Assembly: GCF_000715075.1 (NCBI RefSeq)
Contig: NC_134103.1
Coordinates: forward strand, 76,137,519-76,201,518
Source: Nicotiana tabacum
Lineage: Eukaryota > Streptophyta > Magnoliopsida > Solanales > Solanaceae
DNA length: 64,000 nt
Reading direction: 5' to 3'
The position numbers and the translations under genes were made by a program. This document shows positions 52,501-63,981 of this stretch, one piece after another. The notes below the pieces were generated by a model. The model was not told the DNA's origin, made no database searches, and worked only from the letters and a program-made list of their open reading frames with translations. Position 1 is the first letter of the stretch; each line of letters opens with the position of its first letter.

Positions 52501-53757
52501 GATCTTCATAAACCACTTGGAATACCATTCACATTTAGGGATGCCTGCAAGTAAGTGGTGTCATTATAAGCACGAATTGGTTAGGGAATTTCGGGAGATG
52601 GCCATATCTTTTTTAAGAATGTGGTATCGAGGTTCGACTCGAGAGATTGTTTCGAAATAAGATACTTGAGTTGACCCTTTTGTGAACTACAGCCAGGGGA
52701 GGATGAGATAGAAAAGGGAATCAAAATGTTCCGTTAATAAAGTGATGGCTTTCATGAGCACCATGCTAAATATCTCTACCATTTTCTTCTCTTCAACTTT
52801 GGCCAATATGAGTGCACATTAGTACTTGCAGTTTAACAGGGGACTTTCCATCTTGTTGGCAGTGTATTGTCTTCGACTCTCATGAAAGTACATTGATGCG
52901 ATGGTATTCTACTCCCACTGGCTGCTAACTTAATCAATGTAGAACGAAACTCCACTAATTCACTGCTTACGCGTGCTCAATATCGAGAACTGAGCGAGTG
53001 GAATTGTGTGCTACATGATAACCCCCCCACAGCATTCCTAGAGCTGCATACCCACATGCCTTCATATCCGAAAGAAAACTAAGCACACTCTTCAACATAT
53101 TTAGTAGTTGCTAACTCTTTCAATCTTAAACAACTTGGGATAAAATGAAGTGCCAAGGGAAAACAAAACTAAAAATTCACGTCTCTTTTTTTCAGTAGTT
53201 TTCTCGACAGCCAATAAGAACGTATAAAGCGGAAAAAGACACAAAGCAAAGGTACGGACTAAACTAACGTCAGGCCCCGATATTCCCGAGAAGTTAAAAG
53301 AAGGAAAATCTTTCAATCTGCCTAAATCATAACATGCATATGAAATTCGCAAGATCAATATATCCAAAAGGGTTTTTTTAGAAAGGAAAATGAATTTTGA
53401 GTTGACAGCTTTATCACAAATTCAAAGTGCATAAATTACAATATCATAGCTTCCTACTATAAGACAAGTTTGAATTTGGTTCAAGTGCTTATTGATTATA
53501 TCTCTTCGTAAAGTAAAAAAAAAACATTTGAAGGTTATTCTAGGCCTAATCTAAATAGGTTCTCTCATAATTAAACAAACTCTGTTCCAGAAACGTAAAA
53601 AAAGAAAAGAAAAAGAAGTCCTTACAAAAACGCAAAGGCCTCTAAAAACATCGAGAGAAACAACACGAGCAGAAGCTGTACTTTTCCTTTCAGTTCCTTC
53701 ACTTTCACGCACCACTTCGTTATCGTCGCTTCGTAATAATGGCTGATTTTCTGCCAT
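47374..53757 (-). CDS. heparan-alpha-glucosaminide N-acetyltransferase-like membrane protein
   Basis: Thirteen exons join with correct phase and no stop: 53757-53626, 52290-52153, 51949-51838, 51131-51055, 50763-50663, 49998-49890, 49175-49059, 48973-48888, 48748-48682, 48226-48148, 47881-47790, 47669-47526, 47409-47374, giving 429 aa, usual for plant members. After a polar N-terminus (MAENQPLLRSDDNE) come SLDVFRGLCVFLMMLVDYAG, SPWNGVRLADFVMPFFLFVVG, RTLKLFLLGVFLQGGY, KMRWMGILQRIAVGYIVAAL, and later transmembrane segments ending GKHSLSIFILITSNIAVILI and WLVTQFVQK. These are the HGSNAT/DUF5009 family blocks. The animal enzyme moves acetyl from cytosolic acetyl-CoA across the lysosomal membrane to glucosamine. 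Plants lack heparan sulfate, so the substrate here is unknown. His61 in AHSPWNG aligns with a conserved His of the family. Intron 6 carries a SINE with a nested MITE. Confidence 0.95.
49234..49587 (+). mobile_element. full-length Au SINE in intron 6
   Basis: tRNA-like 5' part (GTGGTGAGCACC, GGTTGTGAGTTCGATTC as A/B boxes), then the family body GGAGGGAGGGAGCCGAGGGT, CGGAAACAGCCTCTC, GGTAAGGTCTGCGTAC, CTACCCTCCCCAGACC, GGGATTATACTGGG and a tail of eight or more TTG units. A perfect 16-bp direct repeat flanks it (TACTGATGGAAAAAGT at 49218-49233 and 49588-49603). The copy is antisense to the host gene and is interrupted by the MITE at 49392-49512. Confidence 0.95.
49392..49512. mobile_element. 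121-bp hAT-type MITE nested in the Au SINE
   Basis: The ends are inverted repeats: CTATGTTACTCGGACTC at the left, GAGTCCGAGCAACATAG at the right, one mismatch. An exact 8-bp duplication GTACAAAC flanks it (49384-49391, 49513-49520). Removing the MITE and one duplicate restores a continuous SINE body. Confidence 0.92.
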
Positions 53758-55289
53758 TTTTGAGCTGCCAACTCACTCCACTTCCCCAAGTATATATGAA
53801 ACTGCACCTCTTTTGTTAGTGTTAGAGACGCAAAGGTACGGTTCAGGATTTTAAGGCTGTGAGTTGTATGTATAAATAATACTATAGTATAAAATTTAAA
53901 TTAAGGATAATGGATTTGATCGAACTCAACTGACAACAGATTGGAGTTTGGTTGAAGAAACGAAGAGAGAGAGAGAAGGGACATATGGTTTATGCTTGTT
54001 TGATGTGTTTGAACTTGAGGGTGGGGACTTGTCATTGGTGAAAATCATCACTTTATATTCTAATTTTGACCAATCACTTTTCATTTAATGTCCATTTTCA
54101 CCTCCTTTAATAATAAGGGTATAGTTGAAAATAATTAATAAATTTAATCTTGAAATACTAAAGTAACAGTTATTTTGGAATAAATTTTTTGAGCTAAGTG
54201 ATAGTTAAAATGGGATGAAGGGAGTACTAACTTGTCTCATTTTCATGAAAATAATTTAATTTAAATTTTTTGTTTTTATAATTAAATAAATATCTACGAC
54301 TTACAGTAGATAATACATTTGAAATAATACATTTGAAAAGTTTCTCTTTCTTAAATATTCTGTACTGTTTAGACAACACGCCAATCAATAATTAGTTATA
54401 ATATGTCCTTAATAACTTTTCATTACTTTATACTTCGGTCTACTCTTCCAAATTAACTAAACAAATTGATTAACCTTTCTTTTTATTTAAGCAAAACATT
54501 CACCAGACAGTCACTAGTAAAGATAATGTAGTAGTATAATTTTGTTACAAATTCTAATCCAGTTAATGAGTTGGGTTTGTTCTTTCTTCTACTCCTATTA
54601 TTAGTTTGTTGAAACAAAAGTCTCCACAAAAGGAACAAAAAGAAAAAGATGCTATTATAATTTGTACTTATTTTATTTTATTTGATAGCTTTGAAAGACA
54701 ATTCCTAGTCCAACAAATTGACTCTTGTACATTACACTGGACAAGGACGGATTTCTTTTCCGAAAGGTTATCATGGTTTGCGTCATTCTTCCTTCTTCCT
54801 TTCCATTTTCTTTCTTTAGTTTGTGACACATTAATAATACTATTATGTATGGACAGGTAAATCAAATATATGCAAAAGATCAAAAAAAAAATTTAAATGT
54901 CTTTTTATTTTCTCTCCTTGTTAAAATATTAACTTTTCCACCAAGTTGATATCCAACAGATCATGTCATTAAGGATGAAATATAGATGCTAATATTAAGT
55001 AATTTTCAAGAGAAAAATATGTTACTATTCCTTTTTTTGGACAAGCTAAAAAGGAAGTGTCATATAAAATAGGATTGGTAAGGTATTTTCTTTTTCCTAT
55101 TCATTCTCTTTTTACTTTGTAGAATGTTTGCATTCCCCTTAGAACGAGATACGCTGGCACCGCTATATGATAATGAAACCAGCAAAAAAACATTAACATT
55201 GCAAAAAGTGAGAGTCTGGAACCAAAATAATGAGTTTTTGGACTCAAGACACAAAAATAGGTGGAAAATAAATTTAATGATCAAAATAA
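53758..55289. other. promoter side of the acetyltransferase-like gene and intergenic
   Basis: Holds the leader and promoter of the minus-strand gene. At about 54100-54236 a block reads, on the minus strand, from CTCCCTTCATCCCATTTTAACTATCACTTAG-type sequence onward (GGGAGTACT at its plus-strand end), like one end of a Stowaway-type MITE, but its other end is not clear. A GA-rich run lies at 53965-53978. No gene is seen in 54300-55289. Confidence 0.4.
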
Positions 55290-55458
55290 TATAGCGCCCT
55301 TTAAAAGGGCGTTATATGTGAATATGAAAAGACGGGTAAGTATAACGTCGTTTATTAAGGCACTATACATATTTTGTGGGCCCACCAATACTTATTCTGC
55401 GCTTAACTGACATAACAATAATTCAAATGGGTATAGCGCCCTTATTTAAGGCGCTATA
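55290..55458. repeat. MULE-2 left terminal region with three 27-nt palindromes
   Basis: Three 27-nt units at 55290-55316, 55341-55367 and 55432-55458. The third has perfect 9-nt arms TATAGCGCC / GGCGCTATA around CTTATTTAA; the first has TATAGCGCCC / GGGCGTTATA with one mismatch; the second is degenerate (TATAACGTC / GGCACTATA). A fourth, TATAGTGCC..., begins at 63982 in the opposite terminal region. Confidence 0.85.
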
Positions 55459-55592
55459 CCTCAAAATATTCGACCCCCCGGATTGGGCATTGCCTTATTT
55501 AAATACGTTAAGGATTTTGTAAAAATTCATTCTGAAAAATTCTCAAGTCTTGTTAAATTTTTCTTCATTAAGTTGTTTTGTATTTTGTCATA

Positions 55593-58500
55593 ATGTCTGA
55601 AAAGTGAATAACTAGGGTTTTATTATATTAAGGGGTGAGGTTGTGGTGGGGGTTGAGGTTGTAGTGGCGAATAACTCAGTAAGCTATAATTTATCTCTAC
55701 AGTGTCATGTTAAGTTGCCACTTACAATGGAGTATGATAGATTGGTATCGTTGTTATGTAAAAAAAATGAGTGTGAGCAAACGTTCGGTGAACCTTAAAG
55801 TAACCGAAAGATATCTGTATTCTGTCACTCCGCAAAGGGTTGCTTATTATGCTCAATTTAACATCGAGGATGATGAAACTCTAAGTGATTTTTTTAGAAC
55901 TCCGGATGAATACTAGGAATTTCTTTTGATAAAAATGTTGGAAATGTACGCCAAGGCTGAAGACGTTCGCAATAATGAGATTGCGCAAAGTAGGGATATC
56001 CCCCAGTCATCGGGTAGTTATTTTGGAGCAGTTTTATCCGAATATGTTCCGGCTAAAAGAGTTTGGCCTGATCTAAACTTATCTCCACGGGCGAATGAGG
56101 AGCGAGAGAATAATTTCTCTCCTACTTTACATGATCCACAAGACGAGTGGTAAACTTTAATTTTCCTTTGTGTTATGATATTTATTTTTGTTGTATTGAA
56201 TTTGTATTAACATTCATATATTCCACAGTGGATACCGGCCAAATATAAATTTTACAAGTTATGAACAAAAACCCAGTTGGAATATGCGTAGTTCTGGTGT
56301 GTTGGATCATGGTGGTCCATTCGGGAGTCATTACCAACAGGATGATGTCCATTATGGGATGTCAACACATTACGATTTGTAAGTGAAGTGATATAGCTAT
56401 ATGTAAAGTATTTATCAATTTGAGTAACTCATTATTTTGTTGGTTGTGCAGTGAAAACGAGCAACTTGAACGTCCTGTCCTAACTCAATTGCCCGAAGAC
56501 GACATATTTAATCGGGATCTGGCAGATGCACAGAGTCAGGAAGAGAACATTGATTATGACAACAATGCCGATAAGTCAGGAGATGACACACCCTTCCCTG
56601 ATGAGGGTGATGATGAAGAGGAAGAGAATGATGGACCTGATTTGACGAGGGAGCATGCTCCACCCCCTGTTAGACCAATAGTGTACGAGTCCCACGTACC
56701 GTTTCACTCAAGAGAGATTTCCTACCTTGATCATTTGCCAAGTATGTCAGATGTGGATGCCCTCACAAGGGATACTGACGAAATTCGGACATCAATGTGG
56801 GATGAGTCTAGACTAACGGTGCTGTCAAAGGGCATATTTTTTTCTTGATAAAGCGCGCCTAAGCAGGGCGGTGAAAATATACAACGTAAAAGAGTATCGT
56901 GAGATGACGTTATAGGAGTCAACTCCGGATGTATACAAGGTTGTTTGCCGTAGATGATTTGCGGGTTATAATTAGATGCTGCGTGCGAAGAAGAAGAAAA
57001 CAAATATGTGGGTTATGGGTAAATACATTGGCGCCCACAATTCTGAAATGGACACATTCAGTGGGAATTACTTCAACTTGGATGTTGACTTAATTTCTCT
57101 TGTCTTGATTCCACACATTGCAGCGTCCATAAGGTACAAGATCAAAGAGTTTATTACATTCGTCCACCAGGAATATGGGTGAACCATTACCAAAAGAAAA
57201 GCATTTCCCGGGCGCAAACGTGCGTTTGAAATTGTTTATGGTAACTGGGATAAGTCATTTGCGTCTCTACCCAGGTACATGGCCGCATTGCAATACTTTA
57301 ACTCCGGGACTGTTATTGAATGGAAGTTTGAGCAAAGTCCGGGAATACCAGAATATATATTCAGATACGTGTTCTGGACATTTAAACTAACAATTGATGG
57401 TTTTGTGCATTGCCATACGGTAATATCCATAGACGACACTCATGTCTATAGAAAGTATGATATCAAGTTGTTGATCGCCGTTGCAGTAGATGCTAATTGA
57501 AGTATATTTCCCTTAGCTTTTGCTATTTGTGTCAATGAAAGCCAAGAGACGTGGACACTATTTTTGAACCACTTGAAATAGCACGTTATCAAACAGCATT
57601 CAGGTATTTGTCTAATATCTGATCGGTATGGTGGTATTTTAAGTTCTGTGTAGAATTTGCGTGAATGGCACGAACCGTATGCTTACCACCATTACTGTGT
57701 GAGGCACCTGAAGGCCAATTTCCAGAAGGCATATCCCAACAAGTATTTGCATGATTTAATGTGGATGGCTGCAACAGATCACCAAGAGTGTAAATTCAGG
57801 AGGCGCATGGAATCTATCAGGTAGGAAGACGAGGGAGCCTATCGTTGGTTGATACGACATGAGCTTGACAAGTGGACTTTGCATGCGGATGGTGGCAGAA
57901 GATGGGGAATTCTAACTACAAATAGGTCAGAATCTTTCAACGAGTTATTGAAGTCTGCACGAGGATTGCCTGTCACTGCCATGGTGCGGATGTCATTCAA
58001 GCTGATGGTAGAGAGGTTTGTTGAAAGGGCTACAGGTGCATCGTCATTGATGGAAAGGGATATTGAATTTATGCCAATACCAATGAAAAGATTTGATAAA
58101 TACAGGAAGCGAGCACATTGGCATTCATTTTTGCAGTATTGCAACGAGCGAAATATTTTTGAAGTCCGCACCGCTATCCATCACAACCGGGGGAATAATA
58201 CACACACCGTAAATGAATTCAGAAGGTTATGCTCTTGTGAAAAATGGTTCATATACCACATGCCGTGCTCACATGCCATCAAGTGCTTTCAACATACAGG
58301 TTTAGGGCCAACCAACTATGTTGATAAAGAATATAGTATTGCTGCACACTTAAACACCTATAGTGGGCAATTGCATCCAGTGGATGCTGAGCATTATTGG
58401 TCGCCGGAACCATTTAAAATGGTGTGTAACAAGGAGTTTTTGCGCCAGCGATAAGTGCAAAAAAGAACGCGTATACAGAACTAAATGGATGTTGGTGATA

Positions 58501-58643
58501 CCGTTTATGCGTGCAAATGTGGCATATGCTCGCAAACAGGACACGACTGTCGTAATTGTCCTTCAGCTGGTTTGGGTGGCGGTGGTAATCTAGCTCCTGG
58601 TGGAAGTTCATCTAATGTGCCCAACTATCAAGGATACACGTAG
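55593..58643 (+). pseudogene. MULE-2 MuDR-family transposase, decayed
   Basis: N-terminal part with PLTMEYDRLVSLLC and, after a shift at the A-run near 55760, SVKRSV-type sequence and VTPQRVAYYAQFNIEDDETL. Introns are likely at 56150-56228 and 56379-56451. Then an acidic linker, SREISYLDHLPSMSDVD, the zinc-ribbon end NMWVMGKYIGAHNSEMDTF, and the DDE domain with VISIDDTHVYRKYD, ISDRYGG and MWMAATDHQECKFRRRM. Next come RRWGILTTNRSESFNELLKS and the SWIM finger CSCEKWFIYHMPCSHAIKC (about 58230-58290), then a CCHC knuckle CGICSQTGHDCRNC and the end NVPNYQGYT at 58643. Stops lie at 56846-56848, near 56912, 57180-57182, 57498-57500 and 58452-58454, plus others. It is clearly inactive. Confidence 0.9.
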
Positions 58644-58901
58644 TGTTTTGTTTCCGTAATGTGGTTGTAATAAGTGTATGTACTTGGTTATATTGCAGAA
58701 TGTATGAAATAAATTTATGTTTGCATTGCTGTTAAATCTTATTAATATTTAACATTATTACTTCAGTACAACAATCTAACATAAACCCTTTTTTTGAAAA
58801 AATAATTATCTTGTCGACATGCGCTTTTAGTTATTACCTGCGTTTAACCAAAACAAATAGCAAAACTATCCATATATTTTTTATTTTTCTTGCATTAACA
58901 A
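58644..58901. other. spacer between the transposase and GRF gene
   Basis: A+T-rich. AATAAA-like words near 58708 may serve as the transposase polyadenylation signal. TTGTCGACAT at about 58812 was examined as a regulatory site and rejected. Confidence 0.4.
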
Positions 58902-59261
58902 ATGTCTGGACGCAATGACCAACCAAGGTGCTATTGTGGCAAACGTGCGATTATGAAGGCATGTTGGTCTGATGGTAATGTTGAGCGCAGATACTGGATG
59001 TGTCTATACAGGTTTGGAGGCAATGACGAAAATTATTGTAAGTTTGAGGAATGGTATGATAAACCCATTAACCAGGAATACTACAAATTAATTTTGCAGT
59101 ATGTTTGGAATATGAACACTGAATACCAACGCCAGATCTCTGAAATGCAACGAGAAATTGCGGCATTGCAGGAGAAATTAAAAGAGGTGGAAGAAGAAAA
59201 AAATAAAATGGAAGAGAAATTTAAGTGGTTGGAGCAGAGAATAATAAGCGGTAGTGACTAA
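58902..59261 (+). CDS. GRF-type zinc finger plus coiled-coil protein carried by MULE-2
   Basis: A single uninterrupted 119-aa ORF starting MSGRNDQPRCYCGKRA. The GRF zinc finger spans about residues 9-52: RCYCG, RRYWMC, ENYCKFEEWYD. After KPINQEYYKLILQYVWNM comes a charged heptad-rich helix (residues 75-115: EMQREIAALQEKLKEVEEE), a predicted coiled coil, ending RIISGSD. GRF fingers bind nucleic acid in other proteins. The coiled coil suggests dimerisation. It lies on the transposase strand, 258 bp after its end. It is open while both neighbours are broken, so it may be expressed, or it may just be a small target for mutation. Confidence 0.8.
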   Translation: MSGRNDQPRCYCGKRAIMKACWSDGNVERRYWMCLYRFGGNDENYCKFEEWYDKPINQEYYKLILQYVWNMNTEYQRQISEMQREIAALQEKLKEVEEEKNKMEEKFKWLEQRIISGSD

Positions 59262-59514
59262 ACAAACACATGTATGTGTTGAGTATAGTATTTTATCTTT
59301 ATGTTTTCCGTGTCATGTATTTTCATTAGTTGTACTGAATTTAAATTATGTTAAGTTGCTATGTTTGTGTTTGTGTTGTAGTATTAAAATAACGAAGAAC
59401 CGGAGAAATAAAAACATAATGCGCATATAATGTAAACAATAAAAATTATTCCAATTATTTATTGAATTCCAATTATTTATTGAATGTTATATGTACATAA
59501 AATACAAAAAACAA
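59262..59514. other. convergent spacer between GRF and PMD genes
   Basis: A+T-rich 3' region shared by two convergent genes. CCAATTATTTATTGAAT is directly repeated at 59451-59485. Nothing else is seen. Confidence 0.4.
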
Positions 59515-62183
59515 TTAATGCGTCCCACATCTTGTATGCTTTAATGCAACCGTTGGCTTGAGGCGCATCCCATCCCGCCCGGCTATGCTATCAAGATCAT
59601 TCTCATCACGTCGCCTCTTTATCGGAGGATGCGTTGTAGCATGATCGTCAATAGGGCTGGCAGGCTTGGTAGAAGGGGTCGTCTGTCCAGCAGTAACCTA
59701 CAGAATAATAAGATATTCCAGTATATGAAAATATATATTTGTAATGTACGTGTTAAGTCACAAAAATTTAAATTGTCTTACCATGGTCTCGTCGGGCTCC
59801 TGAATATAATCATCAGACACAGCCAGGTCAGTATCGCACAATTTGGCCCCCGTGACAGGCGAGGATGAAGCCTTAATAAAAAAACATAAAGATATTTATG
59901 GCTAATCAATGAGATAAAAACAAATTTAAATGTAATAGTAATACAAACATACTTGTGCCTGTGAAAGATCCCCAGCATCCCTTGATGATGAGCCATAACT
60001 TAGCCGGCGCCCACTATCCACATCTCGTGTCAGTCGATCATCAGCAACGGTCGATGGCCCGGGAAGATCAAGAAAATACTAATCCCAATTCTCTCGCGTA
60101 ATGCCCGTGCCCGTGATCAACAATGGAGATAACGGGGTCACCTGCGAAGTCCCTGGAGTGAGCTAAAGCTGAAGGCTGAATGACGGCATGCTGCTGTGAG
60201 AGTGGTCTGGCTCATGGAGGTCACCCAACTGATCAACTCCAACATCCTCAACAGGTGCCTCAATGCCCCCTTGCTAGGGACCACCTCCTCGCCGACCCCC
60301 ACGACCTCGTGGGACACCCCTACCTCGTAGGGCATGCCTGCCACGTCGACCACGTTTCGGCCCTACTGGTGGCCCCACGATGGTACTGCTCTGGCGCCAC
60401 ATACTCAGCCTCATATCCTAATCGCTCATCATCTCGGGCTCGCCTCAACGTCCGGGAAGCCATATCGGTAACCTGCCGGGCATACTCGTGCAAAGCGGCT
60501 ACTCCCTTGCCAGTATGCTACTGCATCTGCAGTCCCAACTGGTGGAACAAATGTAGGCCAATAGCCTTCACAACATGTAAAATATAAATTACGGAACGCT
60601 AGGTTAACGTTATAAGTAAGTATACCAAATAACATACCAGTGCCTCGTGCCTCCCGGTGTATGGAACATACCGACCGCCAGCACGATAAATGGGATTCCC
60701 AACGAAAAGTCGGGTAACCCTGCTGTACCAGCCCATATAATCATGCTCAGTCTCCGTCCGGTCAGGTGGATGAGGGGGGAATCAGGTCATGTCGATGGTC
60801 CCAAGTATCGATCTGCGCCTCTAGCCATGCCATATATGTCTCGTCCACCCTGGAACGATCATCCCGCTGGTAATGTGTGATATGCCAGGCGGGCGGTGGC
60901 GGTACAAGCTGCGGGCGGCCAAATTGGCGAAGTACTCGCTCGGTGGCATGATGCTCCACAATATCAAGGCACATCAACGGGACGAAAGAGCTCCACATAA
61001 ATCGGCCGGTCGAGCAATAATCGGGCAAGACAGCTATTAGCTCGTTGTTGTATGGCCTCCAAATAAACTATTAAGTAACAACAGAAAACGTGAGTATGAA
61101 GCCAGACCAAGTAAACTTAGGTATACATTTACCTGTGCGCCCTCCAGCAAATCCAACAAATCCCTGCACAAGGGGAGATTATGTCGAGCCTCGTACTCTC
61201 GTCCATATCCCCACCTATCAACCCATCCCATACCTAGAGGGAGAAACGGAGGTGGTACACCCGGAGCTATTGGTGGTAGAGGTGGTTGCAACTGCAGGAA
61301 CTGCTCCCAGGCCCAAACCTAACATATAAAGTGGACGTAAAATTTAAGGTATATTTTTACTGGGTATGTTATAATGAATAGAGTATTCGAATATGTTTTC
61401 ACCTGTAGGAGCGGAAAAAATCCAGCAACGTCACGTTGGGTGCCCATGCTCGCCCGGCACATCTGCCTGTATAAGTAGAACAGCAGCACCCCAGCTGTAC
61501 TGGGGTAAATCATCTAGCTGCTCAAGATGATGAAGAAATCTCGAACTGACTAGGCTCCCCGAAGTGTTCGGGAACAAAACCCCTCCAAACATAAGGAGTA
61601 GCAGCAACCTCGTGTACCGGTGAATATGAAGCTCCGGTGTATCGTCTGTGATGTCAGGGTGAAATGCCTCCAAATGTTGTCGGACAATCGTCAACTGCAG
61701 ACGACTGGCCCCAACCAGTGCAGTCTCCTCCGGTGGCTGTAAACCAGTGAGCCGCTGCAGCATGTCCAAGTACTGCAAACCTGTCTGATTTCTCATGGCA
61801 TACGACAGAGCAACATGGTGTACATCAACGGGCAGCCCATACATGACCTCCACGTCCTGCAGCGTGATGGTGACCTCGCCAATGGGCAAATGGAATGTGT
61901 GCGTCTCCGGTCGCCACCGCTCTATCAGGGTCGTGATCTATGATCAATCGAGGTGCAGCCGGCCGATCTCCACAATCCTATAAAAGCCCGTATCCTGGAG
62001 ACGTCTGACTATACGGTGATGGAGAGCGCGATCCCTGAGAAAGCCCCACATGTCGTCTACTCTCCTAGCGCGAAAAGTCTGGGCCAGTAACTGTCCCTCC
62101 CATATGTGGGACGACCTATGATCGCCCTGTAACAACAGTAACTCCAGGCTGGCAGGTCCAGGATGCAAAGGCGGAACCTCCAT
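59515..62183 (-). pseudogene. plant mobile domain (PMD) protein of MULE-2, decayed
   Basis: Read leftward from ATG at 62183. Exon 1 (62183-61403): MEVPPLHPGPAS, HRSSHIWEG, GFYRIVEIGRLHLD, ERWRPETHTFHLP, GEVTITLQDVEVMYGLPVD and YLYRQMCRASMGTQRDVAGF. Exon 2 (61318-61133): VWAWEQF to LLEGAQ, 62 codons. Exon 3 (61067-60638): FIWRPYNNE, WHITHYQRDDRSRVDETYMAW, VTRLFVGNPIY. Further exons give an Arg/Gly-rich tail (KRGRRGRHALRGRGVPRGRG) and an end IKRRRDENDLDS to CGTH at 59515. These are PMD (aminotransferase-like) family blocks. Damage: two stops at 61944-61946 and 61938-61940, a frame shift near 61480, an extra C near 60777, a stop soon after LQMQ near 60530 and others in the tail. PMD proteins occur in MULEs and, domesticated, as MAIN/MAIL1 in genome stability and silencing. 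Confidence 0.87.
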
Positions 62184-62214
62184 GTCGTCTACTGTAAATT
62201 AAACAAGATTAATT

Positions 62215-63300
62215 ACATTATTTTACTTTAATATGTTAGTTTTATTATTTTACATGTTAGTTTTATTATTTTATATGTTTGTTTGTAAATTAAATAATTA
62301 ATTTTCATAATTATACAAGATTTAATTATTAAATATTAACATATGGGTTCCGGGCTCGATATTTGAGGCTCAGTAGCACCAAGATATCCTGAATTTTTGT
62401 TGTTTTCTCATGTTATTTTCTTACGATCGTTGACTAGAATTGGACAGAGTTTGTGTTTGAACTATAAGTTATTTTGACGTATTTTTGGGTATAATAGATA
62501 ATATGTTAGTTTTATTATTTTATATGTTTGTTTGTAAATTAAATAATTTATTTTCATAATTATACAAGATTTAATTATTAAATATTCACATATGGGTTCC
62601 AGACTCGATATTTGAGGCCCAGTAGCACCAAGATATCCTGAATTCTTATGTTCATGATGAGAAAATTTTCTCGATTTATCACTCAACACGTCTGTTATTT
62701 TACATGTTAGTTTAGTATTTATATGTTAGTAGTTTTATTAATTTATATGTTAGTTTTATTATTATATATTTTTGTTTATGACTCACTTATTTTTGACTAT
62801 AATAAAATTAAATAATTTATTTTCATAAAGATACAAGATTTAATTATTAAATATTCACATATGGATTTCGGGCTCGATATTTGAGGCCCAGTAGCACCAA
62901 GATATCCTGAATTCTTATGTTCATGATGAGAAAATTTTCTCGATTTATCACTCAACATGTCTTTTATTTTAAATGTTAGTTTATTATTTATATGTTAGTA
63001 GTTTTATTAATTTATATGTTAGTTTTATTATTATATATTTTTGTTTATGACTCACTTATTTTTTACTATAATAAAATTAAATAATTCATTTTCATACTTA
63101 TACAAGATTTAATTATTAAATATTCACATATGGGTTCCGGGCTCGATATTTGAGGCCTAGTAGCACCAAAATATCGTGAATTTTGGTTGTTTTCTCATGT
63201 TATTTTCTTATGATCGTTGACTAGATATTGACAGAGTTTGTGTTTGAACTATCAGCTATTTTGACATATTTTTGGGTATAATAGATACTTAAACAATTAA
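62215..63300. repeat. four ~250-280-bp tandem repeats upstream of the PMD gene
   Basis: The word ATATGGGTTCCGGGCTCGATATTTGAGG (with small changes) recurs at 62341, 62590, 62869 and 63128 (spacings 249, 279, 259), each followed by AGTAGCACCAA(G/A)ATATC and preceded by ACAAGATTTAATTATTAAATATT. Units 1 and 4 share a TTTGTGTTTGAACTAT end; units 2 and 3 share TTCATGATGAGAAAATTTTC. This gives an ABBA-like order. It is non-coding. Confidence 0.88.
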
Positions 63301-63981
63301 TTTTAATAACTACAAGGATACTACGCTAAATGGCACTACATTTTACTACGCTAAAAGGACACTACATTACAAATATAAGCACTACATTAGGCCACAAGAT
63401 ACCACTAGAGGGAACTAAAGTAACAATTTATCTATTTTACTAGTTTTTAAGCAAATAAATAATCTAAACCAGGTAAAAACAACAAATAAATTTAATCACA
63501 AAACATTCACGAAAATACATATACCACAGTAAAAAGTAACTTATTAACATTTGTTTTAACAACTAATAATAATTTCTCTATTTTTACTATTTTTTTAGCA
63601 CACTAATATCATAGTCCGGATAAAAATAACAAAATAGTTAAAATCGCAAAACAATCACAAAACAACATAGAACACATTAAAAACAACTAATATGCATTTT
63701 TTCTACGAGTTTCAACAAAAACTAAGTCGGAATACCTCGATTTAAGGTTTAAGGAAAGTTGAAGATTTGGTGATTTAGAGCTGAAACGAGCAATCCACAA
63801 CGAGAGAACGCCTTAGTTAGGATGTGGGACCGAGGATCTTTACTTTTTGTGGGACGGGTGAGGTCCACTCGAGGTTTTTTGGTTGTTAATGGGGGGATCG
63901 ACTATTTTTTAAAGTTTTAATTTGGGGGGGGGGGGAGTTCTGGTTTGGTGGGGAAGGGAAGGGAACGATGTATTATGTAGG
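63301..63981. other. subterminal non-coding region of MULE-2
   Basis: CACTACATT-type words repeat at 63320-63400 (ACTACGCTAAA twice). A G-homopolymer of about 14 bases lies near 63926-63939. No gene. Confidence 0.45.

Noticed and set aside
58302..58640. Small ORFs in other frames of the MULE-2 transposase 3' end as independent proteins
   Set aside because: They overlap the SWIM and zinc-knuckle coding sequence and carry no motif.
58811..58820. Zinc-deficiency response element (RTGTCGACAY) for the bZIP found in this window
   Set aside because: TTGTCGACAT has T at the first position instead of A/G and lies inside MULE-2, far from any gene it could control.
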